Source of the DNA: Psychrobacter aquimaris
GTDB taxonomy: Bacteria; Pseudomonadota; Gammaproteobacteria; Pseudomonadales; Moraxellaceae
Assembly (NCBI RefSeq): GCF_016107525.1
Contig: NZ_JABASR010000011.1
Span: 89,338 to 153,337 of the forward strand
DNA: 64,000 bases
Reading direction: 5' to 3'
Each line of letters begins with the position of its first letter. Within the stretch, counting starts at the first letter, position 1. This document shows, piece by piece, positions 1-9,170 of the stretch. A model generated the notes under the pieces. It did not search any database and had not been told where the DNA came from. It saw only the letters and a program-made list of their open reading frames with translations. The translations under genes and the position numbers were made by a program.

Positions 1-1492
1 TCTTAAACCACGTTATGAAGAATTTCATAACGTCGAATATACCGATGAAGCATTGGTCACCGCCGTTCAATTATCTGCTAAGCATATTCACGAGCGTTTT
101 TTACCAGATAAAGCGATTGATGTGATTGACGAAGCAGGTGCCTATAAGCGTTTAGGTGTGATTCCTGATGCTGACGATATCGATGCAGAAGAAAGCTTCA
201 TTGCAGATATAGAGCAAGATTTTGATGCACAGATCGATGCTGATACCGAGGGTCTCGATGGTGACACGTATAGTGATAGCGAAATGCAGGATGAAGCAGA
301 AACTGCAAAAGCCAATGACCGTGCCCAATCTTTCAGTGATGCAAAAAGTGCCAAAGCTAAGAAAAAACCACCGATGAAAATCGATGTGGCAGATATTGAA
401 GCGATTGTTGCTAAGCTTGCACGTATTCCCCCTAAGTCAGTATCGAGTGATGATAAGAGTATTCTTCAGCACTTAGATCGTGATCTTAAGCACTTAGTGT
501 TTGGTCAAGATGAGGCAATTGAAACATTAGCCGATGCAATTAAGCTATCGCGTGCCGGTCTCAAAGCACCAGATAAGCCAATTGGTTCCTTCATGTTTGC
601 TGGCCCTACTGGGGTGGGTAAAACCGAAGTTTCACGTCAATTGGCAAATTTGTTAGGCGTAGAACTGGTTCGTTTTGATATGTCAGAATATATGGAAGCC
701 CATACCGCATCGCGTCTAATTGGTGCGCCTCCTGGCTATGTCGGTTATGATCAAGGTGGTTTGCTGACTGAAAAAATCAACCAACATCCACATTGTGTCT
801 TATTACTTGATGAAATTGAAAAAGCGCATCCTGATGTCTTCAACTTGTTACTGCAAGTCATGGATCATGGTACGTTGACTGATAACAATGGTCGTGTGGC
901 TATCTTTAAGCAAGTCATTGTTATTATGACGACCAACGTCGGTGCTGATAGTATTAGCCGCTCTTCGATGGGCTTTACTCAGCAAGACCATAGTCGTGAT
1001 AATACGGAATCGCTAAAACGTGTCTTTACGCCAGAGTTCCGTAACCGTCTAGATGCCATCATCCAATTTAACCCACTAGATACCTCAGTGGTGGTGTCTG
1101 TAGTTGATAAGTTCTTGGTTGAGCTACAAGTCCAGCTTGATGATAAACAAGTCACCTTAGAGATTGATGACGAAGTACGCGATTACTTGGCCAACAAAGG
1201 CTATGATCGCCTAATGGGTGCACGTCCAATGCAGCGTCTGATTCAAGATGAGATCAAAAAGCCATTGGCAAGTATGATTTTGTTTGGTGATTTGGTCAAT
1301 GGCGGGGTAGTACATCTTACTTTAGAGCCTAAAGCTGATGATGAGCAAGATGATGATTCTGTCAAGCTTGATAAGTACAGTGGCAAGACGGATTATAAGT
1401 CTACAGATAAAGGATCAGCGGATAGTCGTATTATCTTGACAGTCGTTGAGACTCATGCGCCGCATCCCGACTCTGAGTCACTTGCCAGCTAA
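1..1492 (+). CDS. clpA: ATP-dependent Clp protease ATPase subunit ClpA (3' part, runs off the left edge)
   Basis: Hsp100 unfoldase that feeds substrates to the ClpP peptidase in the cytosol. The frame is open to the window edge, so the D1 ATPase domain is mostly missing; the first visible residues belong to its end. The D2 module is complete: Walker A GPTGVGKT at nt 602-625, Walker B LLLDEIEKAHPD near nt 800, sensor-1 TTN near nt 930, and the GARPMQRLIQD sensor-2 region near nt 1220. Between the two modules, at about nt 160-375, lies an acidic low-complexity stretch of about 70 residues that Escherichia coli ClpA lacks; the C-terminus also has an acidic tail of about 45 residues. clpS would be expected upstream, outside the window. 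Identity is certain; the function of the insert is unknown. Confidence 0.95.
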   Translation, partial: LKPRYEEFHNVEYTDEALVTAVQLSAKHIHERFLPDKAIDVIDEAGAYKRLGVIPDADDIDAEESFIADIEQDFDAQIDADTEGLDGDTYSDSEMQDEAETAKANDRAQSFSDAKSAKAKKKPPMKIDVADIEAIVAKLARIPPKSVSSDDKSILQHLDRDLKHLVFGQDEAIETLADAIKLSRAGLKAPDKPIGSFMFAGPTGVGKTEVSRQLANLLGVELVRFDMSEYMEAHTASRLIGAPPGYVGYDQGGLLTEKINQHPHCVLLLDEIEKAHPDVFNLLLQVMDHGTLTDNNGRVAIFKQVIVIMTTNVGADSISRSSMGFTQQDHSRDNTESLKRVFTPEFRNRLDAIIQFNPLDTSVVVSVVDKFLVELQVQLDDKQVTLEIDDEVRDYLANKGYDRLMGARPMQRLIQDEIKKPLASMILFGDLVNGGVVHLTLEPKADDEQDDDSVKLDKYSGKTDYKSTDKGSADSRIILTVVETHAPHPDSESLAS

Positions 1493-1516
1493 GTTTTTGC
1501 TACTAATATAATCATA

Positions 1517-1550
1517 ACGGTTACCATGTTACTGTGGTAGCCGTTTTTTT
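1517..1550 (+). terminator. Intrinsic terminator of clpA
   Basis: A 10-bp stem (ACGGTTACCA paired with TGGTAGCCGT, one G-T pair) with an 8-nt loop is followed directly by seven T residues. It lies 25 nt after the clpA stop codon. Confidence 0.85.
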
Positions 1551-1668
1551 ATTGCTATAATTCATAACAAAACTAAAGTATGAAATCACTAGCTTTCATG
1601 TGTGAGGTTGGTTCATGTATCATTACCCGATATTTATCTAATTGATAACAAATATAACAGGACATACT

Positions 1669-2406
1669 ATGGAATTGTTCGATGAACAAACGCCAAAAAC
1701 ACCAGCACAAAAGCAGGCGATTTTAGACAATGTGCGCTTGCCAGAAGATTGGAAAACGGCGTTAGCAGATGAGTTAACCTCTAACAATATGGACGATCTG
1801 CGAGCGTTCTTAAAAGAAGCCTACCAGTCAGAAGACAGTATCTATCCGCCTGCACCCTTAATATTTAACGCATTAAACCTAACCCCTTTATCACAGGTTA
1901 AAGTCGTGATACTAGGTCAAGATCCTTATCATGGACCAGGGCAAGCAATGGGTTTATCTTTTTCAGTGCCTAAAGCTATTCCAAAGCCACCGTCACTCAA
2001 TAATTTGCTAAAAGAGATGGCGAGTGATATTGGTATCGCGCCCTCAAAACATGGTGACCTGACTTACTGGGCGCAGCAAGGGGTTCTGCTATTAAATAGC
2101 TCCCTGACCGTGCGAGAAAGTGAGCCAAACAGTCATCAAAATAAAGGCTGGGAGCAGTTTACCGATGCGGTGATTGATGTGATAAATGAACAAACAGAGC
2201 ATACCGTATTTATATTGTGGGGCAGTAAAGCACAGAAAAAAGGCAAATATATCAATACTGATAAGCATCTTATTCTGACCGCTGTACATCCATCACCACT
2301 TGCTGCCAATCGTGGCGGATTCTTTGGCTCCAAGCCGTTTTCTAAGACCAATGACTATCTAGTACAGTATGGGCAAACGCCTATCGACTGGCAATTACCG
2401 CAATAG
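1669..2406 (+). CDS. ung: Uracil-DNA glycosylase, family 1
   Basis: Removes uracil from DNA as the first step of base excision repair. The protein has 245 residues, close to the 229 of E. coli Ung. The water-activating motif GQDPYHGP is at residues 83-90 with catalytic Asp85, followed by the LLLNSSLTV strand and the HPSPLAA leucine-loop motif with its catalytic His near the C-terminus. An in-frame TTG lies 27 nt upstream, but the ATG at 1669 has an AGGA Shine-Dalgarno 6 nt before it and is preferred. tadA starts 12 nt after the stop, so the two are probably co-transcribed and form a small repair/editing unit. Confidence 0.96.
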   Translation: MELFDEQTPKTPAQKQAILDNVRLPEDWKTALADELTSNNMDDLRAFLKEAYQSEDSIYPPAPLIFNALNLTPLSQVKVVILGQDPYHGPGQAMGLSFSVPKAIPKPPSLNNLLKEMASDIGIAPSKHGDLTYWAQQGVLLLNSSLTVRESEPNSHQNKGWEQFTDAVIDVINEQTEHTVFILWGSKAQKKGKYINTDKHLILTAVHPSPLAANRGGFFGSKPFSKTNDYLVQYGQTPIDWQLPQ

Positions 2407-2418
2407 TTGTCACAGTAA

Positions 2419-2994
2419 ATGAAATATATAAAAAATATAAGCGTAAAGCCATATGTGGCCGCGAATAGTCAGTTAGTTATTGAGGATGTTCAAGCCAGAA
2501 AATTTTGGTCACTTCAAGATATTAGTTGGATGCAAGCAGCCCTAAAACTTGCCAAACAAGGGGCTGAGCGTGGAGAAGTGCCAGTAGGGGCGCTACTGGT
2601 ACATAATCAGCAGATTATTGGTCAAGGATTCAATGAGCCCATTGGGCGTCACGATGCGACCGCTCATGCCGAGATTGTTGCGTTAAGAGAGGCTTGTGCG
2701 CGCTTGAAAAACTATCGATTACCATTACATACAACGTTATACGTTACCTTAGAGCCTTGTACGATGTGTATCGGAGCGCTCATTCATGCACGGGTGGATA
2801 GATTGGTTTATGCGGCAAGCGAGCCACGAGCGGGTATGGTTGGTAGTCAAATAAATTTACCAATGCAGCCTTTTTATAATCATGCTATCCAAGTATATAA
2901 TGGCTTATGCCGTGAGCATAGCAGCCAGATGCTTAAGACATTTTTCCGTGAACGACGTAAAGCAGCAAAAAAGAAATACAAAACAAGCAAGTAA
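2419..2994 (+). CDS. tadA: tRNA-specific adenosine deaminase TadA
   Basis: Zinc deaminase that converts the wobble adenosine of tRNA-Arg(ACG) to inosine. The zinc and catalytic motifs are complete: HAE at residues 83-85 and PCTMC with Cys114 and Cys117; the RHDATAHAE and VTLEPCTMC contexts are those of TadA rather than of cytidine or dCMP deaminases. At 191 residues it is longer than E. coli TadA (167), with about 37 extra residues before the conserved W-M-x-x-A-L start of the fold. No good ribosome-binding site precedes the ATG at 2419, so an internal start is possible, for example the ATG at about 2530. It follows ung by 12 nt. Confidence 0.93.
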   Translation: MKYIKNISVKPYVAANSQLVIEDVQARKFWSLQDISWMQAALKLAKQGAERGEVPVGALLVHNQQIIGQGFNEPIGRHDATAHAEIVALREACARLKNYRLPLHTTLYVTLEPCTMCIGALIHARVDRLVYAASEPRAGMVGSQINLPMQPFYNHAIQVYNGLCREHSSQMLKTFFRERRKAAKKKYKTSK

Positions 2995-3034
2995 CAAGAT
3001 ATCAGTCTTGCTGCTAGTGATAGGTAGGTTTCTT

Positions 3035-3043
3035 TGCTATAAT
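3035..3043 (+). promoter_or_regulatory. Candidate extended -10 promoter for cmk
   Basis: TGCTATAAT is an extended -10 element with a consensus hexamer, 120 nt upstream of cmk and after the tadA stop. The -35 region is poor, as is usual for extended -10 promoters. No terminator is visible after tadA, so some transcription may also come from the ung-tadA unit. Confidence 0.5.
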
Positions 3044-3165
3044 ATGGCCCTATTTGATAACGAAATGATGAATTGATTGTCAAGCGTTTGATAAATAAGT
3101 AAATATTGTTCTGCAACTAGCACGCACAAAGCCGTATCAGTATCGTCTACTATTAAGTGAGTATT

Positions 3166-3948
3166 ATGACCGTTTCTACAGCTGATAACGCTATACTTGA
3201 TAACTTTAGTTCTGGCAGTAATGATAACCAAGCGCCATTATTGCGCTATCCAGTTATCTGTATTGATGGACCAAGTGGGGCAGGTAAAGGTACGGTTACG
3301 TGGCGTTTAGCCCAAGCATTGAATTATCAACTGCTTGACTCAGGTGCTTTGTATCGTATCGTTGGACTCAAAGCATTTGAAGCTGGATTAGTTGCGGCGG
3401 ATGGAAGCCAAGCCATTGACGAAATGGCTGTATTAGCGTTAACGCAGCGCCTAGAGATTGCTTTTGTACCTAACAATGAGTCAGGACGTGTTGATATTTT
3501 AGTGAATGATGAGGTGGTTGGTGAGCAGGTCCGTAATGAAACCGTCGGTGGCTATGCATCACAGATAGCAGTATTTCCAAAAGTTCGTCAAGCATTGCTA
3601 AAATTGCAACAAGATATGGCCACTCGTTCTGGATTGGTTGCTGATGGTCGTGATATGGGTACGGTGGTATTCCCAGATGCTGATGTGAAAGTATTTTTGA
3701 CTGCGAGTGCGGAAGCGCGTGCCGAGCGCCGCGTAACACAGTTAATAAATGCTGGTCAGACGGCAGATTTTGACGCAATTTTAGCTACAATTAAAGCCCG
3801 TGATGACCGTGATGAAAACCGCACAACAGCACCATCAAAACCTGCGGCAGATGCATTGTTACTAGATAGCTCAACATTAGACGCTGATACTGTTTACGCA
3901 CAAGTTAAGAAACATTGCCAAGACAAAGGTATTTTTTTTAATAGTTAA
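3166..3948 (+). CDS. cmk: Cytidylate kinase
   Basis: Phosphorylates CMP and dCMP to the diphosphates in pyrimidine nucleotide metabolism. The P-loop IDGPSGAGKGT lies near residues 34-44, followed by the LDSGALYR motif, the DGRDMGTVVFPDADVKVFLTA-type core in short form (GRDMGTVVFPDA) and the lid segment RDDRDENR. It is 260 residues long from the ATG at 3166, with about 27 extra N-terminal residues compared with E. coli Cmk. A GTG nine bases upstream is also in frame, but the TAAGTGAG ribosome-binding region overlaps it, which favours the ATG. rpsA follows downstream as in many gammaproteobacteria. Confidence 0.95.
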   Translation: MTVSTADNAILDNFSSGSNDNQAPLLRYPVICIDGPSGAGKGTVTWRLAQALNYQLLDSGALYRIVGLKAFEAGLVAADGSQAIDEMAVLALTQRLEIAFVPNNESGRVDILVNDEVVGEQVRNETVGGYASQIAVFPKVRQALLKLQQDMATRSGLVADGRDMGTVVFPDADVKVFLTASAEARAERRVTQLINAGQTADFDAILATIKARDDRDENRTTAPSKPAADALLLDSSTLDADTVYAQVKKHCQDKGIFFNS

Positions 3949-4259
3949 TAAAAACAACATATTAAGTATTAAAAGCTTTGCTATGAGGTTCGGTTTTAGT
4001 ATAAAATTGTAGGAGTGGAGTTTATAGGACTTAGCAGGTCTTAAAAGTAGTTGTAAGAAATGTGATTTGATAGAATAAATACAAAAACTTCTATATGAGA
4101 CAGTTGTTGCTAATGAGTTGGCTATTTCATTTGCTTATTATCAACAAACGTTTTTTTATATGATTGTATGAGATATAAAACCAGTATTCTCGTTTTATGC
4201 AGTCATAAATTTGATCCGTACTGTGCTGGACAGGATACGGCTATACAAAGGTAGACATA
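3949..4259 (+). other. cmk-rpsA intergenic region, rpsA leader
   Basis: AT-rich stretch of 311 nt without a gene. No terminator is visible after cmk, so cmk-rpsA read-through is possible. The last 45 nt hold a hairpin (4216-4240) just before the rpsA ribosome-binding site. I could not pick a convincing rpsA promoter by eye. Confidence 0.6.
4216..4240 (+). promoter_or_regulatory. Leader hairpin upstream of rpsA
   Basis: CCGTA-CTGT pairs with ACAG-(GA bulge)-TACGG around a GCTGG loop, ending 19 nt before the rpsA ATG and close to the AAAGG ribosome-binding site. In E. coli, S1 represses translation of its own mRNA through a structured leader, so this is a candidate S1 autoregulation element. 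That role is an inference. Confidence 0.45.
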
Positions 4260-5948
4260 ATGGAATCATTTGCTGAACTATTTGAAGCGAGCATTGAAGA
4301 GCAGGGTCTGGATATCGAGCGTGGCTCGGTTATCACAGGTACTGTTGTGGCCATCGATAGTGATTGGATCACCGTAGATACTGGTCTTAAATCTGAAGGT
4401 ATCGTCGCTCGTGAAGAGTTTTTAAGCGAAGAAGGCGAACTTGAAGTTGAAGTTGGCGATAGCGTTGATGTCGTAGTTGAAGCGGTTGATAACGGCATGG
4501 GTCAAACCTTGCTGTCACGTGAAAAAGCCAAGCGTGTTGAAACTTGGAACTTCCTTGAAAAAATCGCTGATAATGATGAAATCGTAAAAGGTATTATCTC
4601 AAGCAAAGTGAAAGGCGGTTTCACTGTAGATATCGGTTCAGTACGTGCGTTCTTACCAGGTTCTTTGGTAGATGTTCGTCCTATCCGTGATACCACGCAT
4701 CTTGAAGGCAAAGAGCTAGAATTCAAAGTTATCAAGCTTGACCAGAAACGTAACAACGTGGTTGTTAGCCGTCGTGCAGTTATGGAAGCTGAAAATTCAG
4801 CTGAGCGCGAAGAGCTATTGAACAAGCTTGAAGAAGGCATCGAGATCGAAGGTATCGTTAAGAACCTTACTGATTACGGCGCATTCGTAGACCTTGGCGG
4901 TATTGATGGTCTATTGCACATCACTGACATGGCATGGCGCCGCATCAAGCACCCATCTGAGGTGGTTGAAGTTGGTCAAGACCTAAAAGTTAAAGTATTG
5001 AAGTTTGACCGTGAGCGCAATCGCGTTAGCCTAGGTCTAAAACAACTTGGTACTGATCCTTGGGATAACGTTGGCGGCACTTACCCAGTCGGTAGTGTGG
5101 TTAAAGCACGCGTAACCAACTTAACTGATTATGGTTGTTTTGCTGAGATTTCTGAAGGTATTGAAGGTCTAGTACACGTATCAGAAATGGATCATACCAA
5201 CAAAAACATCCACCCATCAAAAGTTGTTCAAGTGGGCGATGAAGTTGAAGTAATGATTCTTGATATCGACGAAGAACGTCGTCGTATCAGCCTAGGTATC
5301 AAACAAACTCTAGCCAATCCATGGGATGAGTTTGATAAGAAACATGAGCGCGGTGATAAAATCACTGGTACGATCAAATCAATCACTGACTTCGGTATCT
5401 TTATCGGTCTAGACGGTGGTATTGATGGTCTTGTTCATCTATCTGATATCTCTTGGAACGAAACTGGCGAAGACGCAATCCGTAACTACAATAAAGGCGA
5501 CACCGTAGAAGCTATGGTATTGTCAGTAGATGCAGAAGCAAACCGTATCAGCCTAGGTGTGAAACAGTTAAGCTCTGATCCATTCAACGAATACCTAGTC
5601 AACAATGACCGTGGTGCTATCGTTAATGGTAAAGTAAAAGAAGTAGACGCTAAAGGCGCTACTATTGAGCTTGCTGACGAAGTTGAAGCTTATTTACGTG
5701 CTTCTGAGATCCAACGTGACCGCGTTGAAGATGCAACTAAGCATCTAACTGTTGGTGATGACGTTGAAGCGAAAATCATCAGTGTTGATCGTAAAACACG
5801 CAACATCAACTTGTCTATCAAAGCGAAAGACGAAGCTGAAGAGCGTCAAGCGATTAAAGATCTTGGTAGCACAAGCACGACTGCTACTCCAGGTTCTGAT
5901 GCACAGCCAAAAACAATTGGTGATTTGATCAAAGAGCAAATGCAGTAA
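4260..5948 (+). CDS. rpsA: 30S ribosomal protein S1
   Basis: Binds mRNA and delivers it to the 30S subunit, mainly for leaders that are structured or have weak Shine-Dalgarno sequences. The 562 residues match the usual length (557 in E. coli). Six S1 RNA-binding repeats can be followed at about residues 20-90, 105-171, 192-260, 277-347, 364-434 and 451-520; repeats 3-5 carry the typical GLxHxSxM/I and RRISLGIKQ signatures, while repeats 1 and 2 are the degenerate, ribosome-binding ones. Codon use is biased (GGT, CGT, GAA), as expected for a highly expressed gene. A strong terminator follows. Confidence 0.98.
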   Translation: MESFAELFEASIEEQGLDIERGSVITGTVVAIDSDWITVDTGLKSEGIVAREEFLSEEGELEVEVGDSVDVVVEAVDNGMGQTLLSREKAKRVETWNFLEKIADNDEIVKGIISSKVKGGFTVDIGSVRAFLPGSLVDVRPIRDTTHLEGKELEFKVIKLDQKRNNVVVSRRAVMEAENSAEREELLNKLEEGIEIEGIVKNLTDYGAFVDLGGIDGLLHITDMAWRRIKHPSEVVEVGQDLKVKVLKFDRERNRVSLGLKQLGTDPWDNVGGTYPVGSVVKARVTNLTDYGCFAEISEGIEGLVHVSEMDHTNKNIHPSKVVQVGDEVEVMILDIDEERRRISLGIKQTLANPWDEFDKKHERGDKITGTIKSITDFGIFIGLDGGIDGLVHLSDISWNETGEDAIRNYNKGDTVEAMVLSVDAEANRISLGVKQLSSDPFNEYLVNNDRGAIVNGKVKEVDAKGATIELADEVEAYLRASEIQRDRVEDATKHLTVGDDVEAKIISVDRKTRNINLSIKAKDEAEERQAIKDLGSTSTTATPGSDAQPKTIGDLIKEQMQ

Positions 5949-5972
5949 GCTATTGATATGAATTTATAAAAG

Positions 5973-5998
5973 AAGCGACTCCGGTCGCTTTTTTTTTG
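5973..5998 (+). terminator. Intrinsic terminator of rpsA
   Basis: A 7-bp stem AAGCGAC/GTCGCTT with a TCCG tetraloop is followed by a run of ten T residues (5989-5998). It lies 24 nt after the rpsA stop. Confidence 0.93.
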
Positions 5999-6266
5999 CT
6001 TAAATTTTAAGTTTACTATCAATCAATGAGGTTTTTACCCAAACAGGTAAACTCTTATTTCCATTTACCGTAATATCCGCTATCATTTGCAACATTGAGT
6101 AACGAGATGTGAATTATTGCTTATTTAAGACGCTAAGATTATTTTAATGAATGGATATTCATTTTTATAATTTTAATGTATAGGTCGTCTTAAAAGTAAC
6201 TACTATTGAAAATGATGGTCTGATTCACAGTCATCTTATCCATTAATTAACAAGGCAAGCGTAATA
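5999..6266 (+). other. rpsA-ihfB intergenic region
   Basis: AT-rich leader of ihfB. After the rpsA terminator ihfB must have its own promoter; TTGCTT with TATTTT 17 nt downstream (about 6118-6146) is possible but weak. Nothing else recognisable. Confidence 0.4.
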
Positions 6267-6572
6267 ATGCAGCAAGCGATTAACAAGTCCGAATTTATTA
6301 GTAATTTAAGTGCGAACTGTGACAATATGACTGATACTGTAGTCGATGATGCAGTACGTGAAATATTAAACTTGATGACCCATACGTTAGCCAATGATGG
6401 GCGCGTAGAGGTTCGTGGTTTTGGCAGTTTTTGTCTGCACCATCGTCGTGCCCGTATGGGTCGAAACCCTAAGACAGGAGAAAGCGTACCTGTACCTGCC
6501 AAAGCGATACCGCACTTTAAACCAGGTAAAGCACTACGTGAAGCAGTCAATGATAAAGTAGCAAATAGCTAA
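6267..6572 (+). CDS. ihfB: Integration host factor beta subunit
   Basis: DNA-bending nucleoid protein that pairs with IhfA. The 101-residue protein has the complete DNABII fold: the N-terminal helical half starting INKSEFISNL, the VEVRGFGSF beta strand, the [13 protein letters not shown] arm with the DNA-intercalating proline, and the FKPGKALREAV C-terminal helix. The position immediately after rpsA is that of ihfB in E. coli, which together with the diverged N-terminal half separates it from the HU gene at 26677. An AAGG ribosome-binding site lies about 11 nt before the ATG. Confidence 0.95.
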   Translation: MQQAINKSEFISNLSANCDNMTDTVVDDAVREILNLMTHTLANDGRVEVRGFGSFCLHHRRARMGRNPKTGESVPVPAKAIPHFKPGKALREAVNDKVANS

Positions 6573-6743
6573 GAGTGTGATAGACCATCTATTGGGTAGA
6601 ATTTCCAACAAGATGATTGCTAGCCACTTCTACTAGAATTTATCACTAATTAGTTCATAAGCATCTAAATATGTGAGTTGATGAAGGTTCTAGAGTGCTA
6701 TTTTTAAAACATTAACGACATTCCAAATCGAGGTAGACGTCTC

Positions 6744-7157
6744 ATGCGCTTTTTACTATTTGTATTGCTGTTTTTGAGCTTTGCTTATTCACTTGGTTTG
6801 GTGTTGGCAAATAATACTGAAGTCGGCGTAAATTTATTATTCTCGCAAGCACCGACGATGAATTTAGGACTGCTGCTGATTTTATGCCTTATGCTTGGTA
6901 TTGTTATTGGCATATTGTTGGCGCTGCTTATCTTCCGTGTCTTACAAAATAAATGGGAAATCTCGCGTTTGCAAAAGGCGAATGCTAATCTTCAAGAGCA
7001 GCTGACACAGGCAAATGCTGTCATTGATCGCCAAGCAAGCGCGCCAACGGTGGAAGAAGCTATTTATGGTTCGACAGCAACCAATGTGCAAGTGCAAGAG
7101 GCAGAAGTATTTAATGTAGATGAAGGCGCTACACTTACCAAGAAAAAACGAGACTAA
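6744..7157 (+). CDS. lapA: LapA family membrane protein (DUF1049)
   Basis: Small inner-membrane protein of 137 residues with two hydrophobic helices (about residues 1-22 and 40-68), then a coiled-coil-like polar segment (RLQKANANLQEQLTQAN) facing the cytosol and an acidic tail. The family and the place after rpsA-ihfB are those of LapA, which in E. coli works with LapB/FtsH to control LpxC turnover and lipopolysaccharide assembly. In E. coli lapB comes next; here pyrF follows directly after 73 nt with a long inverted repeat between them. lapB is therefore not in its usual place. The tail beyond the coiled coil is longer than in E. coli LapA (102 residues). Confidence 0.85.
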   Translation: MRFLLFVLLFLSFAYSLGLVLANNTEVGVNLLFSQAPTMNLGLLLILCLMLGIVIGILLALLIFRVLQNKWEISRLQKANANLQEQLTQANAVIDRQASAPTVEEAIYGSTATNVQVQEAEVFNVDEGATLTKKKRD

Positions 7158-7196
7158 ACTATATATGGACTGATCTATGACCAGTCCATATATAGT
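7158..7196 (+). repeat. Perfect 15-bp inverted repeat between lapA and pyrF
   Basis: ACTATATATGGACTG and its exact complement CAGTCCATATATAGT are separated by 9 nt, starting directly after the lapA stop codon. No T-run follows (GCTTTAATAA), so it is at best a weak terminator. It could also slow 3' exonucleases or be an operator for pyrF. Confidence 0.85.
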
Positions 7197-7230
7197 GCTT
7201 TAATAATTCTGATATAAATATGGTAAAACC

Positions 7231-7929
7231 ATGAATAATACAATGAACTCCCCAGTCATCGTTGCCTTAGATAATATGACGATGGAGGCATCGATAGCAT
7301 TAGCTGAGCAGTTAGATCCAGCATCATGCCGACTAAAAGTGGGTAAAGAGCTGTTTACTCGCTGTGGTCCTGAAATAGTTAAGGTGCTACATCAGCGTAA
7401 TTTTGACGTATTTTTAGACTTGAAATTCCATGATATTCCTAATACCACGGCACAAGCGGTACTAGCGGCAGCTGAGCTTGGCGTATGGATGGTGAATGTG
7501 CATGCAAGCGCGGGCATGGAGGCTATGTCATTGGCCAAACAGCGCTTGTTAGACGGTAACTATGATACCTTGCTGATAGCCGTCACCGTTTTGACCTCTA
7601 TGGATAATCAAGCATTGATGCAAACGGGTATTACCGATGGTCTAGATGCGCAAGTGAGTCGATTGGCACAATTGACCAAGCAAGCAGGTCTCGATGGTGT
7701 GGTTTGCTCAGCACAAGAAGCTAAAACGCTTAAAACGTTGTGTGGTCAAGATTTTAAATTGATTACCCCTGGTATTCGCTTGCTAGACGACAATGCAGAT
7801 GATCAAAAACGCATTTGCACGCCGAAACAGGCGTTAGATGATGGTTCTGATTATTTAGTGATTGGTCGTTCAATTACTCAGGCAGCAGATCCTGCGGCTA
7901 AATTACAAAAGATACTCCAAGGTATTTAG
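7231..7929 (+). CDS. pyrF: Orotidine 5'-phosphate decarboxylase
   Basis: Last step of de novo UMP synthesis, OMP to UMP plus CO2. The 232-residue TIM barrel shows the start strand VIVALDNM, the KVGKELF strand, the catalytic tetrad region [12 protein letters not shown] (Asp-Lys-Asp), VNVHASAG, and the phosphate-binding end ITPGIRL and YLVIGRSIT. The ATG at 7231 has little Shine-Dalgarno complementarity; a second in-frame ATG lies at 7243. The yciH gene that follows pyrF in E. coli is absent and a terminator comes 61 nt after the stop. Confidence 0.97.
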   Translation: MNNTMNSPVIVALDNMTMEASIALAEQLDPASCRLKVGKELFTRCGPEIVKVLHQRNFDVFLDLKFHDIPNTTAQAVLAAAELGVWMVNVHASAGMEAMSLAKQRLLDGNYDTLLIAVTVLTSMDNQALMQTGITDGLDAQVSRLAQLTKQAGLDGVVCSAQEAKTLKTLCGQDFKLITPGIRLLDDNADDQKRICTPKQALDDGSDYLVIGRSITQAADPAAKLQKILQGI

Positions 7930-7990
7930 ATACTTATAAAATATTTAGATATTTACAAAGTGTTTAGATTTTTATAGCGCCAGAATAATA

Positions 7991-8020
7991 AAAAAGACAG
8001 CCTAATCCGCTGTCTTTTTT
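7991..8020 (+). terminator. Intrinsic terminator of pyrF
   Basis: An 11-bp perfect stem, AAAAAGACAGC with GCTGTCTTTTT, and a 7-nt loop; the right arm is itself the T-run. Confidence 0.92.
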
Positions 8021-8084
8021 TAATTTTTGCGGGTATGTCAAAAAATGCTAAACTATTTACGTTTATTTAATGATATTAGAACTT

Positions 8085-8882
8085 ATGAAATTACAGATTT
8101 TAAGTGACTTACATATTGACAGTTATGCGCGTCAGTCACATCCGCTAGGGCATATTCCTAAAACTGACGCAGACGTGGTACTAGTCGCGGGCGATACGGC
8201 TAACAGCGATAGTGGTATGCCATGGCTACAAGAGCAGGCAGCACGTTTGCAAGTGCCTGTGATTACGATCGCTGGTAATCATGAATACTTTAACGAAGAT
8301 GTACTACATTTTGATAAAAAGCTTGCCAGATGGGATAATTATAGTGCCCAGTCACAGCAAGGCGTCCGTTTTCTACAGTGTCAACATGTTGATATTGGTG
8401 ACATACGCATCTTAGGCTGTACATTATGGACGGATTATCAATATCAAGCCAATGAAGACACTATGGCCGCTGCTATGCGTTTTATGCGTGACTATAAGCA
8501 GATTTACGCAGGTAGCGAGCTTTTTTCACCTGAAGTATCGATGAAAATTCATGCGGAACAGCGTCAATGGTTGAAGCAAGCATTGATCACCGCCAAAACG
8601 CTTGGCAAAAAAACGGTTGTGATGAGTCATCATAGTATCAGTCCATTATCGGTATCTGAAAAGTATGCCAATCTACCAAGTAATGCAGCTTTTGTCAGTG
8701 ATTTATCTGGTTGGATGTATGAAGATTGGGCGCCAATGCTATGGGTACATGGACATACGCACGAAGCATTTGACTATCGTATTGGCAATACGCGAGTGAT
8801 TGTTAATCCGCGTGCGTATCCAAATGAGGTGAGCAGCACTGAATTAGCATTTGCGTGGGACAAAGTCATTGATATCGGCTAA
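8085..8882 (+). CDS. Calcineurin-like metallophosphoesterase
   Basis: Predicted two-metal phosphoesterase of 265 residues. All five motifs are in order: DLHID near the N-terminus, GDT, GNHEY, the HHS motif in VMSHHSISP, and GHTH near the C-terminus, where WVHGHTHEAFDYRIGNTRVIVNPRAYPNE is the typical end of the family (shown here in outline only: GHTH then NPRAYP). The ATG at 8085 places the first strand KLQILSDLH at the N-terminus as usual; an ATG 15 nt upstream is also in frame. The substrate cannot be told from sequence. It is a single gene between the pyrF terminator and an AT-rich gap. Confidence 0.85.
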   Translation: MKLQILSDLHIDSYARQSHPLGHIPKTDADVVLVAGDTANSDSGMPWLQEQAARLQVPVITIAGNHEYFNEDVLHFDKKLARWDNYSAQSQQGVRFLQCQHVDIGDIRILGCTLWTDYQYQANEDTMAAAMRFMRDYKQIYAGSELFSPEVSMKIHAEQRQWLKQALITAKTLGKKTVVMSHHSISPLSVSEKYANLPSNAAFVSDLSGWMYEDWAPMLWVHGHTHEAFDYRIGNTRVIVNPRAYPNEVSSTELAFAWDKVIDIG

Positions 8883-9170
8883 GCGGTTTTATAGTAAAAT
8901 CCATATAAATTCGTTATATTATTATCCTCGCTAACCATACTAATGTATAGCTTGCACTCGGTTTGCTTGTATCGGAATTATTTAAATTCAACTATAGTCT
9001 CTTGAAAATAAATATTTGTGTGTTTTTATTCATCTTGATTCGTCTTTTTTAAAACAGCGGATATGAAATAACGGCTATTTTAAGGTTTAACCGCCTAGAC
9101 TTGTAAGCAATATTACAATCGAACTGATATTTTGTTCATTCATGTCAAAAAATCTGCTACGCTTGCTACC
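8883..9170 (+). other. Intergenic region 5' of the histidine-phosphatase gene
   Basis: AT-rich, 288 nt. No terminator for the preceding gene and no clear promoter seen by eye. An in-frame TTG at 9132 could extend the downstream gene by 13 codons. Confidence 0.4.

Noticed and set aside
4502..4840. Antisense open frame of 112 codons inside rpsA (and similar long antisense frames in rraA, dnaK-like hscA, alaS and others)
   Set aside because: They run opposite to well-conserved genes, have low-complexity Ser/Thr-rich translations and no ribosome-binding site; they are by-products of codon use.
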